From NCBI GenBank assembly GCA_944392755.1, contig CALXXT010000061.1, positions 17,625 to 81,624 of the forward strand: a DNA stretch of 64,000 nt, written 5' to 3'. A program made the translations under genes and the position numbers. The notes below the pieces were generated by a model. It made no database searches. It was not told the origin of the DNA and saw nothing but the letters and a program-made list of their open reading frames with translations. Source of the DNA: an uncultured Sutterella sp. (GTDB taxonomy: Bacteria; Pseudomonadota; Gammaproteobacteria; Burkholderiales; Burkholderiaceae_F). Below are positions 40,331 through 50,879 of this stretch, one piece after another (positions within the stretch are counted from its first letter, which is position 1; every line of letters begins with the position of its first letter).

Positions 40331-40936
40331 TCAGCGCCCAGCGTTCGCGAGTCGCCGGACGATGTCCGCCACGGCCTCTCGGAGATCTTCAAGCGTGCCG
40401 CCGTTGAAGATCACCCAGTCCGAGCGCGCAATGCGTTCGGCGCGCGGGAGCTGCGCCGCGGCAATGCGGGAAACCGCTTCGGCCGTGAGCCCCGAGCGCG
40501 CCATGACCCGCGCGACCTGGAGGCTCTCGGCGACGTCGATCGAAAGGACGGCGTCCACCCGTTCGCGCAGTCCGGGCACTTCCAAAAGCAGAGGGCAGTC
40601 GTAAACGACGAGGTCGTGCTCCGCCGCGGCGCGGCGGATTTCTTCCTCAGACATTCGAGCGATCAGGGGGTGGAGGATCGCTTCGAGTCGGGCGCGGGCG
40701 TCCGGGTCCCTGAAGACCGCTTCACGCATGCGTGCACGGTCGAGCGCGCCTTCCGGCGTGATCATGGCTCGTCCGAAAACGCGGACGATCTCCGGCAGAG
40801 CGGCTCCGCCAGCCGCCGTGAGGCTTCTTGAAATGGCGTCGGCGTCGACGACGGGAACGCCGAGCGCGCGAAAAGCGTCTGCCGCCGTGGTTTTGCCGCT
40901 CCCGATGCCGCCCGTGAGACCCAAGATACAGCTCAT
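40331..40936 (-). CDS. coaE: Dephospho-CoA kinase
   Basis: CoaE performs the last step of coenzyme A synthesis. The 201-residue P-loop kinase starts MSCILGLTGGIGSGKTTAAD; it has VVDADAISR, the DRARMREAVF helix and YDCPLLLE lid region. A strong terminator ends only 17 bases upstream of its ATG, so its promoter either overlaps that hairpin and the tRNA or the gene depends on read-through. It heads coaE-zapD-yacG. Confidence 0.96.
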   Translation of the reverse strand: MSCILGLTGGIGSGKTTAADAFRALGVPVVDADAISRSLTAAGGAALPEIVRVFGRAMITPEGALDRARMREAVFRDPDARARLEAILHPLIARMSEEEIRRAAAEHDLVVYDCPLLLEVPGLRERVDAVLSIDVAESLQVARVMARSGLTAEAVSRIAAAQLPRAERIARSDWVIFNGGTLEDLREAVADIVRRLANAGR

Positions 40937-40952
40937 GTCAACACCCGCAAAG

Positions 40953-40986
40953 AAAAAGGGGCGTCTTCCTGCGGAAGACGCCCCTT
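40953..40986 (-). terminator. Intrinsic terminator after tRNA-Pro, abutting coaE
   Basis: A perfect 14-bp stem (40956-40969 with 40973-40986, loop TGC) is followed on the minus strand by TTTTTCTTT. It lies 10 bases after the tRNA CCA end and 17 bases before the coaE ATG. Confidence 0.93.
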
Positions 40987-40995
40987 GAAGAATCC

Positions 40996-41072
<77 letters not shown>

Positions 41073-41089
41073 ATCTTCTTGTCGACATG

Positions 41090-42079
41090 CTATCGATCAC
41101 GTCTAACAACGAAGGATAGCAATTCTATCAGACTTTCACGGAAAATGGAAGGGGGAATCTTCAAAAGGGCCTTTCGGCCGCGTTCGAGCTCCGCTTCCGC
41201 GCGGGTTCTGCATCGATCAAGAGCGTCGGATCCTATCACAATGCGGGAAATTTTGTCAAAGTCGCCTTCCCCCGTGCGCACCGCCTCGTCGATGAGGGCG
41301 CGGTCGGCGTCCGTCGCGCAAGCCCGCGCGTAGATGAGGGGAAGGGTCATCTTGCCTTCGCGCAGATCGGCGCCGAGGTTCTTGCCGAGCGAAGCCGCGT
41401 CTCCCGCGTAGTCGAGGATGTCGTCGGCGATCTGGAAGGCGTTTCCGAGCGCGAGCGCATATTCGGCGACGGCGGCCTCTTCATCCGCTCCGGCGTCCGC
41501 GACGGCGGAGGCCATGCGTGCGGCGGCTTCGAAAAGACACGCGGTCTTGCGCTCGATCACGGCGAAGTACTGCGCTTCGGTCGCATCCGGGTTGCGCGCG
41601 TTCGACATTTGAAAGACTTCGCCCTCGGAGAGCCGATTCGCCGCGTCGGCGAGCGCCTCCATGACGCGCAGGTTGCCTGCGCGGACCATCATTTGGAAGG
41701 AGCGGGTGTAGAGGAAGTCGCCCACGAGGACGGCCGCGCCGTTTCCCCAGCGGGCGTTGGCCGTCGGCCGGCCCCGGCGCATGTCGCTCTCGTCGACGAC
41801 GTCGTCGTGCATGAGGGTCGCCGTATGGAGCAGCTCAATGCAGGCGCCGAGATACTGGTGGAGCGTGCCCTCGTAGCCGAGCGCGCGGCAGATGAGCACG
41901 AGGAGCGCCGGGCGCATGCGCTTGCCGCCCGCTTCCGTGATGTAGCGGCTGATTTCCTGCATGCGGGGAACCGGACTGGAAAGTTCGCTTCGGATCACGT
42001 CGTCGACGGCCTTCATGTCGTCGGCGATCGGAGCGAGGAGCGCGCGCACGCGCGCCTTGGGGTCTTGCGCTTGGGCCAT
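41090..42079 (-). CDS. ispB: Polyprenyl (octaprenyl) diphosphate synthase
   Basis: This trans-prenyltransferase makes the side chain of ubiquinone or menaquinone. The 329-residue protein has the first Asp-rich motif LMHDDVVDESDMRRGRPT near residue 90 and the second QIADDILDYAGD near 215, with GGKRMRP at about 52. Chain length cannot be read from sequence with certainty. On the minus strand TATACT (42116-42121) forms a good -10 about 37 bases upstream; the -35 is weak. Confidence 0.94.
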   Translation of the reverse strand: MAQAQDPKARVRALLAPIADDMKAVDDVIRSELSSPVPRMQEISRYITEAGGKRMRPALLVLICRALGYEGTLHQYLGACIELLHTATLMHDDVVDESDMRRGRPTANARWGNGAAVLVGDFLYTRSFQMMVRAGNLRVMEALADAANRLSEGEVFQMSNARNPDATEAQYFAVIERKTACLFEAAARMASAVADAGADEEAAVAEYALALGNAFQIADDILDYAGDAASLGKNLGADLREGKMTLPLIYARACATDADRALIDEAVRTGEGDFDKISRIVIGSDALDRCRTRAEAELERGRKALLKIPPSIFRESLIELLSFVVRRDR

Positions 42080-42177
42080 GATGAGGGAAATTGAGGAATC
42101 AATGAGAGCGCGTCAAGTATAGTCGAGCGGGTGGTGCGGACAGCCCTGAGAATTCTGCAAAAATCCCCGTTTTCCGC

Positions 42178-42206
42178 TTGACGGCGCATGGGCGCCGTGA
42201 AATAAT
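42178..42206 (+). promoter_or_regulatory. Sigma-70 promoter of rplU-rpmA
   Basis: TTGACG (42178-42183), a 17-base spacer and AATAAT (42201-42206) form a near-consensus promoter pointing at rplU. It predicts a leader of about 125 bases. Confidence 0.85.
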
Positions 42207-42300
42207 TCATAGCTTTCCACGCATTGGGCGCCGTATGTGCGGCTTTCGGAGAATCCCCTCCGGGCGCAGCGGCGTCGATTACAAAAAGGTTCCGCAGAAG

Positions 42301-42316
42301 GCTTCGCGGCCGAAGC
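42301..42316 (+). other. Small hairpin in the rplU leader
   Basis: GCTTCG / CGAAGC with a 4-base loop lies directly upstream of the GAGG Shine-Dalgarno (42326) of rplU. Translational control by a ribosomal protein is possible but not shown. Confidence 0.4.
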
Positions 42317-42339
42317 GGGACGGGCGAGGTTATTTATCC

Positions 42340-42651
42340 ATGTACGCAATCATCAAGACGGGCGGCAAGCAGTACCGCGTCGCCGTCGGCGACACCGTCA
42401 AGGTTGAACTCCTTGGCGCCGAAGCCGGCTCCCAGGTTACCCTCAACGAAGTGCTCGCCATTGGCGGCGAAGACGGCCTGAAGGTCGGTCATCCGCTCGT
42501 CGAAGGCGCTTCCGTCAAGGCCACGGTCGTTTCGATCGGCCGTCACGACAAGGTTCGCATCTTCAAGTTCCGCCGCCGCAAGCACTCCATGAAGTCCGGC
42601 GGCCATCGCCAGTACTACGCTGAACTGCGCATCGACGAGATCGCGGGCTAA
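42340..42651 (+). CDS. rplU: 50S ribosomal protein L21
   Basis: L21 binds 23S rRNA. The 103-residue protein starts [18 protein letters not shown] and has the [19 protein letters not shown] signature near the C-terminus. ATG 42340 has a GAGG 10 bases upstream. rpmA follows after 31 bases, the usual pair. Confidence 0.98.
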   Translation: MYAIIKTGGKQYRVAVGDTVKVELLGAEAGSQVTLNEVLAIGGEDGLKVGHPLVEGASVKATVVSIGRHDKVRIFKFRRRKHSMKSGGHRQYYAELRIDEIAG

Positions 42652-42682
42652 TCGACTAACGTTTTTTTGAGAGCAATCGAAA

Positions 42683-42946
42683 ATGGCACACAAGAAAGGC
42701 GGCGGCTCCACCCGCAACGGTCGCGACTCCCAGGCCAAGCGCCTCGGCGTCAAGGTTTTCGGCAATGCGGCGGTCAACGCCGGCGGCATCATCGTTCGTC
42801 AGCGCGGCACGAAGTTCCACGCCGGCGACAATGTCGGCATGGGCAAGGACCACACGCTCTACGCGCTTGTCGACGGCATCGTCAAGTTCGAAGTGAAGGG
42901 CGCCTTCAATCGTCACTACGTGACGGTCGAACCGGCTCAGGCCTGA
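42683..42946 (+). CDS. rpmA: 50S ribosomal protein L27
   Basis: L27 reaches into the peptidyl-transferase centre. The 87-residue protein starts [20 protein letters not shown], has the [15 protein letters not shown] motif and lacks the N-terminal extension found in Firmicutes. A terminator follows at 43005. Confidence 0.98.
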   Translation: MAHKKGGGSTRNGRDSQAKRLGVKVFGNAAVNAGGIIVRQRGTKFHAGDNVGMGKDHTLYALVDGIVKFEVKGAFNRHYVTVEPAQA

Positions 42947-42960
42947 TTCGCTTCCGATAG

Positions 42961-44157
<1,197 letters not shown>

Positions 44158-44275
44158 CCGATCCGAAGGCCGGAGCCTCGGGCGGCGAGAACGCAGGGGG
44201 CTTCGGCGCTAAAATTCCATCTTTCCACCGCCCTTCTCGGAGGGCGAGGCCAACATCCGTTTTCAACGATTCGAG

Positions 44276-44291
44276 GGCCGGCGCGCCGGCC
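44276..44291 (+). other. 16-bp perfect palindrome upstream of proS
   Basis: GGCCGGCGCGCCGGCC is its own reverse complement and ends 15 bases before the proS ATG. As RNA it forms a 6-bp hairpin next to the ribosome-binding region, where no good Shine-Dalgarno is visible. Confidence 0.55.
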
Positions 44292-44306
44292 GCACAGAAG
44301 TTTCCC

Positions 44307-46055
44307 ATGCGAGCTCGTTCCTTTTTTATTTCCACGCTCAAAGAGGCTCCGGCCGATGCCGACGTCATCAGTCAGCAGTACATGATCCGCGCCGGCATGA
44401 TCAAGAAGCTGGCCGCCGGCGTCTACACCTACATGCCGGTCGGCCTGCGCGTCATCCGCAAGATCGAAGCGATCATCCGCGAAGAAATGGTCCGCGCGGG
44501 CTCCGTGGAGCTTTTGATGCCGATCGTGCAGCCTGCTGAACTTTGGCAGGAAACGGGCCGCTGGAACAAGTACGGGCCCGAACTCCTGCGCATCAAGGAC
44601 CGGCACAACCGCGACTTCATCATTCAGCCCACGTCCGAAGAGGTGGCCACCGACGTCATTCGTCAGGAAATCCGCAGCTGGCGTCAGCTTCCGCTCAACA
44701 TCTTCCACATCCAGACGAAGTTCCGCGATGAACGCCGCCCCCGCTTCGGCGTGATGCGCGGGCGCGAATTCATCATGAAGGACGCGTACTCCTTCGACCG
44801 CGACGAAGCGTCGGCGGGTCTTTCCTACGAGAAGATGTACGACGCCTACTGCCGCATCTTCGATCGGCTCGGCCTCATGTACCGCGCCGTGCGCGCCGAC
44901 ACGGGCGCCATCGGCGGCTCGCGCTCGCACGAATTCCAGGTGATCGCCGATGCGGGCGAGGACGTGATCGCCTACTGCCCGGATTCGGACTATGCCGCAA
45001 ACATCGAGCTCGCCGAAGCGCACTCCGTGCTTGACGGCCGCGCAGCTCCCGCCCAGTCGATGGAAAAGCGCGCGACGCCCGGCATGGAGAAGTGCGAAGC
45101 CGTCTGCGAATATCTCGGTCTTCCGCTCACGAAGAGCGTGAAGAGCGTCGTCCTTGCCGCCGACCGCACGAACGAGAAGGGCGAGCCGCTCGCGCCGAAG
45201 ATCGTGCTTGTTCTTCTGCGCGGCGACCATGAACTGAACGAAGTGAAGGCGGGCCGCATCCCCGAGCTGAAGGAGGGCTTCCGCTTTGCGACCGACGCCG
45301 AAATCCTCGCGGCCTTCGGCTCGAAGCCGGGCTACCTCGGTCCCGTCGGCGTGAATTCAGAGATCGCCGTCTATGCCGACAAGACCGCGGCCGACATGTC
45401 CGACTTCTGCTGCGGCGCGAACGAAGAGGGCTACCACTACACGGGCGTCAACTTCGGGCGCGACCTGCCCGAACCGGCCGTCATGGATCTGCGCAACGTC
45501 GTTGAAGGCGACGACTCGCCCGACGGCAAGGGCAAGCTCCGGCTGCAGCGCGGCATTGAAGTCGGCCACGTCTTCTTCCTCGGCACGCGCTACTCCGAGC
45601 CGATGCATGCGACCTATCTGGACGAGAACGGCAAGTCTCAGCCCCTGCAGATGGGCTGCTACGGCATCGGCGTCACCCGCATTGCGGGCGCGGCGATCGA
45701 ACAGCGCCACGACGAGAAGGGCATCATCTGGCCCGACGCCATCGCGCCCTTTGAAGCCGTGATCTGTCCGATGGGCTACGCGAAGAGCGAAGCCGTCCGC
45801 CAAGCGGCAGACGACCTTTACGAAGCCTTGAAGAGCCGCGGGGTCGACGTCATCCTCGACGACCGCGACATGCGTCCGGGCGTGATGTTCGCGGAGTGGG
45901 AGCTGATCGGCGTGCCGCACCGCATCGTGGTGGGCGATCGAGGCCTCAAGACGGGCGAAGTCGAATACGCGCACCGCGCAGCGATCGGCGAACGGACGAT
46001 GGTGAAGCTCGAAGAGGCGGCCGACTTCGTCGCGGGCAGGATCAACCGCAGCTGA
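44307..46055 (+). CDS. proS: Prolyl-tRNA synthetase (bacterial type)
   Basis: ProS charges tRNA-Pro. The 582-residue class-II synthetase starts [20 protein letters not shown], has motif 2 around [21 protein letters not shown] and motif 3 [12 protein letters not shown], the editing (INS) domain between them, and a C-terminal anticodon-binding domain. TAAAAT at 44210-44215 is a possible -10. Confidence 0.97.
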   Translation: MRARSFFISTLKEAPADADVISQQYMIRAGMIKKLAAGVYTYMPVGLRVIRKIEAIIREEMVRAGSVELLMPIVQPAELWQETGRWNKYGPELLRIKDRHNRDFIIQPTSEEVATDVIRQEIRSWRQLPLNIFHIQTKFRDERRPRFGVMRGREFIMKDAYSFDRDEASAGLSYEKMYDAYCRIFDRLGLMYRAVRADTGAIGGSRSHEFQVIADAGEDVIAYCPDSDYAANIELAEAHSVLDGRAAPAQSMEKRATPGMEKCEAVCEYLGLPLTKSVKSVVLAADRTNEKGEPLAPKIVLVLLRGDHELNEVKAGRIPELKEGFRFATDAEILAAFGSKPGYLGPVGVNSEIAVYADKTAADMSDFCCGANEEGYHYTGVNFGRDLPEPAVMDLRNVVEGDDSPDGKGKLRLQRGIEVGHVFFLGTRYSEPMHATYLDENGKSQPLQMGCYGIGVTRIAGAAIEQRHDEKGIIWPDAIAPFEAVICPMGYAKSEAVRQAADDLYEALKSRGVDVILDDRDMRPGVMFAEWELIGVPHRIVVGDRGLKTGEVEYAHRAAIGERTMVKLEEAADFVAGRINRS

Positions 46056-46059
46056 TGAA

Positions 46060-46089
46060 GAAAAGGCTTGCGCCTCGGAGCGCGAGCCT
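46060..46089 (-). terminator. Intrinsic terminator of the activase gene
   Basis: AGGCT-GCGC pairs with GCGC-AGCCT (46064-46089, one mismatch each side); on the minus strand TTTTC follows. It lies about 100 bases after the stop of the 1,423-codon gene. Confidence 0.7.
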
Positions 46090-46112
46090 CTCTCGACGAC
46101 TTTCTTCCAGAG

Positions 46113-46148
46113 GGCGTCTTCCGATTTTTCGGAAGGCGCCTTCCTTTT
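46113..46148 (+). terminator. Intrinsic terminator of proS
   Basis: GGCGTCTTCCGA (46113-46124) pairs with TCGGAAGGCGCC (46129-46140) with one G-U pair and a TTTT loop; TTCCTTTT follows. It sits between the convergent proS and activase genes. Confidence 0.88.
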
Positions 46149-46183
46149 GAGGGCCGCGTGCGGCCGCGCCGCCTCGACGCAGC

Positions 46184-49100
46184 TCAGTCGGGTTTGCCTG
46201 AAGCGCTCTGCGCGAAGTTGAGGTGCGCCTGCGCGAGGAAGAGCTTCAGTCGATTGGCCACGTTCGATCGGGACGTGCCCGCTTCGAAGTCGACGGCGCA
46301 AAGGTTGGCCTTCGGGTAGTCCATTCTGAGGCGGCGCATCACGCCTTTGCCCGTGATGTGGTTGGGCAGGCAGCCGAAAGGCTGCAGGCAGACGACGTTC
46401 TCCGTGCCGGTGTTGATGAAGTCGAGCATTTCGGCGGTGAGAAGCCAGCCTTCCCCCGCAGCTTGTCCCGGCGAGACGAACCCTTGGATGCTCCGCAGGC
46501 CGTCCTTGAGGGAAGCGACGCCTTCAAGGGGCGTCCCTTGAAGCGCTTCGACCATCGGACGGCGCAGCGATTCGAGGTGGCGCACGACGAGCCACGAGAT
46601 GCCGGCCCGGAACTTCGAAGTCCCGAAAGCCTTCGCGCTGTAGATGTGGTCGTAGAGGCAGTAGAGGAGAAAGCTCGAAAGGTCGCCGAGGACGGGCTCG
46701 GCCCCTTCGGCGATGATCTCGTCGACGATGTTGAGATTGGCTTTCGGGTGGTACTTGAGGAGAATCTCGCCCACGATCCCGACGCGGGGCCGGCGCTTTC
46801 CGTCAAGCGGAAGCGTCAGGAAGTCGCGCACCATCTCGGGCGCGCCGCGTTCGAAGGCGCGGCCGTTCCCCTTTTGCGCCGCGGCAACGGCGCGCGCGGT
46901 CCATTTCTCCATCAGAGCTCGCCAATCCTTTTCGGCAGCGCCGTGCACGCGGACGTAGAGCGAAAGGCGCTGAAGAAGATCACCGAAGACCAACGCAACG
47001 CAAAGCCGGTGGAGCCCCCGCAAACCGATGTCGAGCTGCTCGGCGCCCCGGAGTTTTCCGGCCGCGAGCGTCACGACGGGGATCTCCCCGCAGCCGATCT
47101 CCTGCAATGCCCACCGCAGCAGGTTGGGATAGTTCGTCGCCCGGCAGGGGCCGCACGTCTGCGCAAGAAGGAGCGCCGAACGCTCGGGGTCGATTTCGCC
47201 ATTCTTGAGCGCGTCGAGGAGCTGCCCGATGACGATGATCGCCGGATAGCATGCGTCGTTGTTGACGTGCGCGAGACCGAGTTCGATCGCCTGCGGGCGT
47301 ACCTCCGGCAGAATGCGGACGTTCCAGCCGAGCGACTGAAGCGCGCCGGCCAGAATCGGAAAGTGAACGGGGGCCATCTGAGGCGCATAGAGCGTCCGAA
47401 TGCCGGAGCTCGGCGGAATGCGGGGCTTTTTCTTCGGCTCGATCCGGCGGACAAGTTCAATCGGGATCGTGCGGCGCGCGGTGCGGCGGCTCTCCACGGC
47501 GGCGAGAAGCGAGCGCAGGCGAATTTTCACGGATCCGAGCGCTTCGCCTTCGTCGATTTTGAGCATCGTGAAGATCTTGCCGCTCGGCTCAAGGAGGCGC
47601 TTCACCTGTTCGGAGGTGATGGCGTCGATTCCGCAGCCGAAGCTCACGAGCTGCACGAGCTCGGCTTGGGGCGAGCGGAGCACGAGCGACGCGGCGCGGT
47701 AGAGGCGGCTGTGGAAGGTCCACTGATTGACGACGTCGAGATGCTCGGGCTGAGGGGCGAGATGCGCCACGGCATCCTCCGTCACGACGGGAACGCCCAT
47801 CGACTCGATCAATGCGGGAATGCCGTGATTGACGAGCGGGTCGAGGTGATAGGGGTGCCCGGCGAGCACGATGAGCGGGTGCTTCGAGGCCTCGTGCCGG
47901 CGCCAGAGCGCTTCTCCCGCTTCGGCAACGGCGCGGCGGTAGCCCTCGAGCGCGGCCTCGCCCGCCCTGACGGCTTCGCGGATTCTTCGTGCACTGAGAC
48001 TGGGGAAGGCCTCGAGGATCGCCTTTTCGACGCTTGCGGGATTCTTCAGGTCCAGGAAGGGCGTTCGGATGCATACGCCCGGGAAGGCCTGAGCAACATT
48101 GAGCCTGAGCGCTTCGGGATAGCCCCCGACGACCGGGCAGGCAAATCGGCCGTCCGATTCCGGAAGGGGCGTGCCTTCGAGCGGCACGCACGGCAGCCAG
48201 ATGTCCGCAAGCCCCCGGCGAGCCAGTTCGACGACATGCCCGTGCGCGAGCTTCGCGGGAAAGCAGAGCGTCTGCGAGGGGATCGTTTCCGTGCCGAGCC
48301 GAGCGATCGCCTGGTCGGATGCGCGCGAAAGCACCACGCGGAAGCCGAGCGCCGTAAAAAGGGCGAACCAGTAGGGGTAGTGCTCGTACATGTTGAGGAC
48401 GCGGGGAATGCCGATCGATCCCATGGGGGCGTCCTTCTCGTCGCGCGGAGTGCTTCCGAAAAGCCGCTCGAGCTTCCAGTCGATGAAGGTCTTCTGGTCC
48501 CTCCTGCGGGCGCCGCCGGACTTCAAGGCGAATTCGCAGCGGTTGCCGCTGAAGAATTTCTGCCCGGACGGGAAGCGGTTCATCTGCAGTTCGCAGTGAT
48601 TGCCGCAGCCTTTGCATCGGAAGCGCCGCCGCAGCACCCGAGAGGCGTCGAGCGTCTCTTCGTGGATTTCGAGGGGCGGCGTATTGGGCTTCGTGCGCTC
48701 GAGCGCGAGAAGCGCCGCGCCGAACGCACCCATCAGACCCGCGATGTCGGGCCGCACCACATGGCGGCCGATCTGCTGCTCGAATGCGCGCAGCACCGCG
48801 TCGTTGAGGAATGTGCCGCCCTGCACGACGACGTGTTCTCCGAGCTCGCGCGGATCGTGAATGCGAAGCACCTTGTAGAGGGCGTTGCGGACAATGGAGC
48901 GGCAGAGCCCCGCGGCAATGTCTTCGATCGGAGTGCCGTCGCGCTGCGATTGACGCACTTTCGAATTCATGAAGACCGTGCAGCGCGTGCCAAGGTCGCA
49001 CGGGCGCTTCGAGCGAAGCGCGGCCTGCACGAATTCGGGGAGCGTCAGCCGAAGCTGCTGAGCGAAGGTTTGAAGGAACGAGCCGCACCCCGAGGAACAG

Positions 49101-50455
49101 GCTTCGTTCAACTTCACGCCGGCAATGAGGCCCTGCTTGACCTCAAGACACTTCATGTCCTGGCCGCCGATGTCGATCACGTAGCTCGCCCTTGGATCAA
49201 AGGCGACGGCGGCGCGCTGATGCGCCAGCGTTTCGACTTCCGAGAACTGTCCACCCAGCGCGGCTTTGGCGAGATCCGCGCCGTAGCCCGTCGTGCAGAG
49301 CGCGCGCAGGAAGGCGCCCTGAGGAATCTTCTCCATGAGGGACTTCACCTGCGCGTAAAGCCGTTCGAGCGGATTGCCTTCATTCAGTTCGTACCAGCTG
49401 TAGGCAAGCCTCCCCTTCTGATCGACGAGCGCCCCCTTCACCGTCGTGGATCCTAGATCGATGCCGAGGAAGAGCGGTCCTGCCACGTCTTCAAGCGGCA
49501 TGCGTTCGGTCTTTTCGGCGGCATGCCGGGTCTCGAATTCGCGGCGCTCCTCTGCAGAGGCAAAAAGCGCGGGGAGGCCCGCATCGGCTTCGGAGGGGAT
49601 TTCCGCCTTCTCGAGCGCTTCGATGAAGGCCTGAAGAGACGCGAAGGGCGCGTTTCCGCCCGCGGCTTCTTCCCTCTCGTCCAATCCGGTCTTGGCGGCG
49701 CCCCAAGCCACGGCGAGGTGTCCGTCCTCAAACTCCGCGAATTCGCTGCAGTCCCGCGCGAGCTTGCGCTTGAAGGCCTCGCGAAGTTCCGAGAGGAATG
49801 AGAGCGGACCGCCCAAAAAAGCGACGCAGCCCCGCACGGCGCGCCCGCAGGCGAGTCCGCCGATCGTTTGTTCGGCGACGGCGTCGAAGACGGACCGGGC
49901 GATCTCCGTTTTCGGAACGCCCGCATTGAGCAGCGAGACGATGTCGGTCTTCGCGAAAACGCCGCAGCGCGACGCGATCGGATGGGAGACCGCCGCCTCT
50001 GCGGCAAGCGCATTCAGTCCCGCCGCGTCGGTGTCCAGAAGACTCGCCATTTGGTCGATGAAGGCGCCCGTTCCGCCGGCGCAGGCTTCGTTCATGCGCA
50101 GTTCCACGCCGTTCGAGAGGTAGAGGAGCTTGGCGTCTTCTCCGCCAAGCTCGACCGCGGCGTCGAGCTCCGGCGTGCGGGACCGCAGGAAGAGGGCGGC
50201 GGCGAGCACTTCCTGAACGAAGGGGACATGAAGCGCTTTGGCAAGGCGCAGCGCGCCCGAACCCGCAAAGCGGACGCGCAGGGGCGATGTGGCCGCTTCG
50301 GGGCGGGCTGCAGCCATCCGGCGGAGCGTGGAAATCAACGTTCCGCGCACGTCGCTCTGATGGCGGACGTAGCTGCTCGAAAGGGTTTCGCCCGAGCCGC
50401 TCAGGAGCGCGTACTTGATGGTGGTCGATCCGAGGTCGATGCCTAAGGCGTACAT
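46184..50455 (-). CDS. Double-ASKHA 2-hydroxyacyl-CoA dehydratase activase/DUF2229 fusion (BadF/BadG/HgdC type)
   Basis: The 1,423-residue protein joins two ATP-dependent activase domains and a reductase-like C-terminal half. Each activase has the ASKHA phosphate motif GIDLGSTT (residues 5 and 331) and two cysteines 39 residues apart that in HgdC hold the dimer-bridging [4Fe-4S] cluster: C125 (NEACAGGTGAF) with C164, and C453 (NEACSSGCGSF) with C492. A cysteine set C614, C617, C621 and C640 follows, then a DUF2229 region (about 660-900, TLCFPAKLAHGH, WLPCVP) and an HgdB-like end (LAQTCGPCRATNYPN). Relatives drive difficult low-potential reductions in anaerobes; the substrate here is unknown. 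Start ATG 50455 gives the ASKHA N-terminus directly. A perfect palindrome lies upstream. No adjacent dehydratase subunits are encoded. Confidence 0.88.
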   Translation of the reverse strand: MYALGIDLGSTTIKYALLSGSGETLSSSYVRHQSDVRGTLISTLRRMAAARPEAATSPLRVRFAGSGALRLAKALHVPFVQEVLAAALFLRSRTPELDAAVELGGEDAKLLYLSNGVELRMNEACAGGTGAFIDQMASLLDTDAAGLNALAAEAAVSHPIASRCGVFAKTDIVSLLNAGVPKTEIARSVFDAVAEQTIGGLACGRAVRGCVAFLGGPLSFLSELREAFKRKLARDCSEFAEFEDGHLAVAWGAAKTGLDEREEAAGGNAPFASLQAFIEALEKAEIPSEADAGLPALFASAEERREFETRHAAEKTERMPLEDVAGPLFLGIDLGSTTVKGALVDQKGRLAYSWYELNEGNPLERLYAQVKSLMEKIPQGAFLRALCTTGYGADLAKAALGGQFSEVETLAHQRAAVAFDPRASYVIDIGGQDMKCLEVKQGLIAGVKLNEACSSGCGSFLQTFAQQLRLTLPEFVQAALRSKRPCDLGTRCTVFMNSKVRQSQRDGTPIEDIAAGLCRSIVRNALYKVLRIHDPRELGEHVVVQGGTFLNDAVLRAFEQQIGRHVVRPDIAGLMGAFGAALLALERTKPNTPPLEIHEETLDASRVLRRRFRCKGCGNHCELQMNRFPSGQKFFSGNRCEFALKSGGARRRDQKTFIDWKLERLFGSTPRDEKDAPMGSIGIPRVLNMYEHYPYWFALFTALGFRVVLSRASDQAIARLGTETIPSQTLCFPAKLAHGHVVELARRGLADIWLPCVPLEGTPLPESDGRFACPVVGGYPEALRLNVAQAFPGVCIRTPFLDLKNPASVEKAILEAFPSLSARRIREAVRAGEAALEGYRRAVAEAGEALWRRHEASKHPLIVLAGHPYHLDPLVNHGIPALIESMGVPVVTEDAVAHLAPQPEHLDVVNQWTFHSRLYRAASLVLRSPQAELVQLVSFGCGIDAITSEQVKRLLEPSGKIFTMLKIDEGEALGSVKIRLRSLLAAVESRRTARRTIPIELVRRIEPKKKPRIPPSSGIRTLYAPQMAPVHFPILAGALQSLGWNVRILPEVRPQAIELGLAHVNNDACYPAIIVIGQLLDALKNGEIDPERSALLLAQTCGPCRATNYPNLLRWALQEIGCGEIPVVTLAAGKLRGAEQLDIGLRGLHRLCVALVFGDLLQRLSLYVRVHGAAEKDWRALMEKWTARAVAAAQKGNGRAFERGAPEMVRDFLTLPLDGKRRPRVGIVGEILLKYHPKANLNIVDEIIAEGAEPVLGDLSSFLLYCLYDHIYSAKAFGTSKFRAGISWLVVRHLESLRRPMVEALQGTPLEGVASLKDGLRSIQGFVSPGQAAGEGWLLTAEMLDFINTGTENVVCLQPFGCLPNHITGKGVMRRLRMDYPKANLCAVDFEAGTSRSNVANRLKLFLAQAHLNFAQSASGKPD

Positions 50456-50663
50456 GATGCGGCCCTAGCGGTGGAGTGAACGCGAACGGGCATTCGCGCT
50501 CCCGCGCGTCGGGCGCTGCGCTTCCTGCCCTGCATCGAGACCGTATCGGGCAGCTGCGGCTGGGGTTTCGGCAGCGCCGGCGAGAACGATTTTCGTTCGA
50601 AGGGCCATCGCATCCTCTCCTGTGGCGTCCGGTTTCCATCGCCTGTTGGGCTTCTGATTTTGA

Positions 50664-50677
50664 ACTGACCGGTCAGT
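50664..50677. promoter_or_regulatory. Operator-like perfect palindrome ACTGACCGGTCAGT
   Basis: The 14-bp sequence is its own reverse complement and has the form typical of TetR/AcrR-family operators (TGACCGGTCA core). It lies about 210 bases upstream of the activase ATG and directly downstream of a TATATT -10 candidate on the same strand, a position suited to repression. No regulator gene is adjacent. Confidence 0.6.
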
Positions 50678-50879
50678 CCAAAATATATCCTAAAACGCAT
50701 GCTGCGTTGGGGAACTTTTGCGGCAAAGCGATTTTGATTCCCTGCGAATCAATTGTCCAGCAGTCGACTGCAAAACCTTCCGGCGGGCCGCTTGAGGCGG
50801 GGCTCCCGGCTATTTTGAATTGCGGCCATGGGCGAGCGGCTTCTCCCAAGCATGCGGAACGCATCAGGGAAGCGGAGAG

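Noticed and set aside
46223-49456. Forward open frame of over 1,000 codons opposite the activase gene
   Set aside because: It is an antisense shadow produced by GC-rich codon use; it lacks any recognisable motif, while the reverse strand shows clear ASKHA motifs.
50443-50700. Reverse 85-codon frame upstream of the activase gene
   Set aside because: No similarity, overlaps the operator palindrome, and lacks a convincing ribosome-binding site.
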